The notes beneath the pieces were generated by a model. That model was not told the origin of the DNA. It did not search any database and worked only from the letters and a program-made list of their open reading frames with translations. The position numbers and the translations under genes were made by a program. Shown in pieces: positions 5,751 to 6,480 of a stretch of 6,480 bases of DNA. The stretch lies in NCBI GenBank assembly GCA_016200725.1, contig JACQEE010000330.1:1-6480 (forward strand). Reading direction: 5' to 3'. Source of the stretch: Chloroflexota bacterium. GTDB taxonomy: Bacteria > Chloroflexota > Dehalococcoidia > SHYB01. The first letter of the stretch is position 1, and every line of letters starts with the position of its first letter.

Positions 5751-6428
5751 CTATCCGCGAGCAACTGGTCGGCGAGTGGTCGCGAGACCGGGGAGTTGCC
5801 TCATCTCGGAGAACGCTTCGCCCCCTACGGCCTCTAGCGCCTCCGTGCCTGCAGTGCCGGCATAGGCCAACACCCGCATCCCCGCCGCCACCCCTGCCTG
5901 GACTCCGGGTACGCTGTCTTCCACGACCGTGCACGCCTCAGCTCCATAGCCCATGCGCTGGGCGGCATACAAGAATAGATCGGGAAACGGCTTGCCGCGT
6001 GCCACTTCGTACCCGCTGAAGATGCGGCCATCGAAGTACCGTGCGAGGCCCGTCAGCCCCAGGGTCTGCTGCGACTTGACGAGTTTCCCGCTCGAGGCGA
6101 CGCACATCGCGAAGTGTGGTTGAAGCTGCTGGATGGCCTGTTCCACGCCCGCGATAGCCTTTAAGGCGCCGCGCTGGAACGCCTCCGCCCTCGTCGCATA
6201 GAACGAGTCGCCGAAGTCTAGCGGCAGCGTCTTCCCCGCGAGCTCTTCCGCCTTGGCGACGATGTTGCTCATCGGCCGCCCCGCGAACAACTGCACCGCC
6301 TCCTCCACCGAGACGCGGAGACCATGCGAGGCAAGCATCTCCACTAGGACTCTGTTGCTGATGACTTCGCTATCCACCAGCACGCCGTCAGAGTCGAAGA
6401 TGATGAGACCCTGCTGCATGGTCGGCAA
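5751..6428 (-). CDS. HAD-superfamily hydrolase, beta-phosphoglucomutase-like subfamily
   Basis: A 225-residue HAD phosphatase or phosphomutase with all four motifs: DSDGVLVDSE (12-21, nucleophile Asp12 and acid/base Asp14), VASSG (110-114, Ser112), the Lys146 of GKPFPDLF, and EDSVPGV (170-176, Mg-binding Glu170 and Asp171). The helical insert between motifs I and II (about 22-90) is the class C1 cap found in beta-phosphoglucomutase and phosphoglycolate phosphatase relatives. The likely substrate is a small sugar phosphate; mutase and phosphatase cannot be told apart here. The start is TTG at 6426-6428, with GGAG (6435-6438) 6 bases upstream. An ATG three codons later (6417-6419) would be 15 bases from that site and is the alternative. 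The C-terminal 15 or so residues are unconserved-looking and basic. It is separated from the aminotransferase by the 126-base gap, so it may be a separate unit or the leader gene of the sugar operon. Confidence 0.9.
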   Translation of the reverse strand: MPTMQQGLIIFDSDGVLVDSEVISNRVLVEMLASHGLRVSVEEAVQLFAGRPMSNIVAKAEELAGKTLPLDFGDSFYATRAEAFQRGALKAIAGVEQAIQQLQPHFAMCVASSGKLVKSQQTLGLTGLARYFDGRIFSGYEVARGKPFPDLFLYAAQRMGYGAEACTVVEDSVPGVQAGVAAGMRVLAYAGTAGTEALEAVGGEAFSEMRQLPGLATTRRPVARG

Positions 6429-6480
6429 TCGTTTCTCCAGGAAGCCTCGTCACCCGGCGCCGTTGCTCGCGAGGGGCAGC

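Noticed and set aside
5122..5865. Plus-strand open frame crossing the 126-base gap
   Set aside because: It is antisense to the aminotransferase and HAD genes, shows no motif or good ribosome site, and its length is explained by codon bias on the other strand.
5314..5934. Minus-strand open frame bridging the HAD and aminotransferase genes
   Set aside because: It is Arg/Gly-rich and out of frame with two proteins that have complete catalytic motifs; it contains only frame-shifted echoes of them.
6450..6480. Possible C-terminal end of another minus-strand gene (reads LPLASNGAG then TGA)
   Set aside because: Nine residues are too few to support a gene; an upstream operon member is plausible but cannot be shown from this window.
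1..6480. CRISPR array, tRNA/rRNA, insertion sequence or phage element
   Set aside because: No regularly spaced repeats, RNA gene structures, transposase motifs or terminal inverted repeats were seen; the window is packed with metabolic and membrane genes.

Overview
This is a high-GC bacterial window with compact genes, Shine-Dalgarno-led starts and several non-ATG start codons. Nothing in it identifies a phylum, so I leave the taxon open. It holds the 3' end of one plus-strand gene and six complete minus-strand genes. Coding density is nearly total; the only sizeable gap is 126 bases (5625-5750).

Layout. Positions 1-170 (+) are the C-terminus of a major facilitator superfamily transporter, convergent with everything else. 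The minus-strand genes, in transcription order (right to left), are: a HAD-family phosphatase/phosphomutase (6428-5751); the 126-base gap; a DegT/DnrJ/EryC1/StrS PLP aminotransferase (5624-4488); an NAD-dependent SDR epimerase (4492-3563); a 668-residue protein with a cytosolic GT2 glycosyltransferase fused to a multi-pass membrane domain of GT-C appearance (3545-1539); a small polytopic membrane protein resembling the VTT/DedA superfamily (1536-958); and a membrane-anchored NodB-fold polysaccharide deacetylase (936-214). The last five overlap or lie 2 to 21 bases apart and are almost certainly one operon.

How they may work together. Aminotransferase and SDR point to nucleotide amino-sugar synthesis. 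The GT2 module resembles enzymes that load a sugar onto a polyprenyl phosphate, and the membrane module resembles enzymes that use such lipid-linked sugars outside the membrane. The VTT-like protein could move a lipid carrier across the membrane, and the NodB enzyme could remove an N-acyl group. This combination parallels the Arn lipid A pathway (ArnB, ArnA, ArnC, ArnT, ArnE/F, ArnD) and the Francisella FlmF2/NaxD/FlmK route, but the two transferase steps are fused and a VTT-like protein takes the place of the flippase. This is inference from domain content; sugar and acceptor are unknown.

Start sites. Five of the six minus-strand genes have a GGAG or GAGG core exactly 6 bases before the start I chose. 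This rule moves two starts downstream of the longest open frame and implies a rare ATT start for the SDR gene, overlapping the aminotransferase stop codon.
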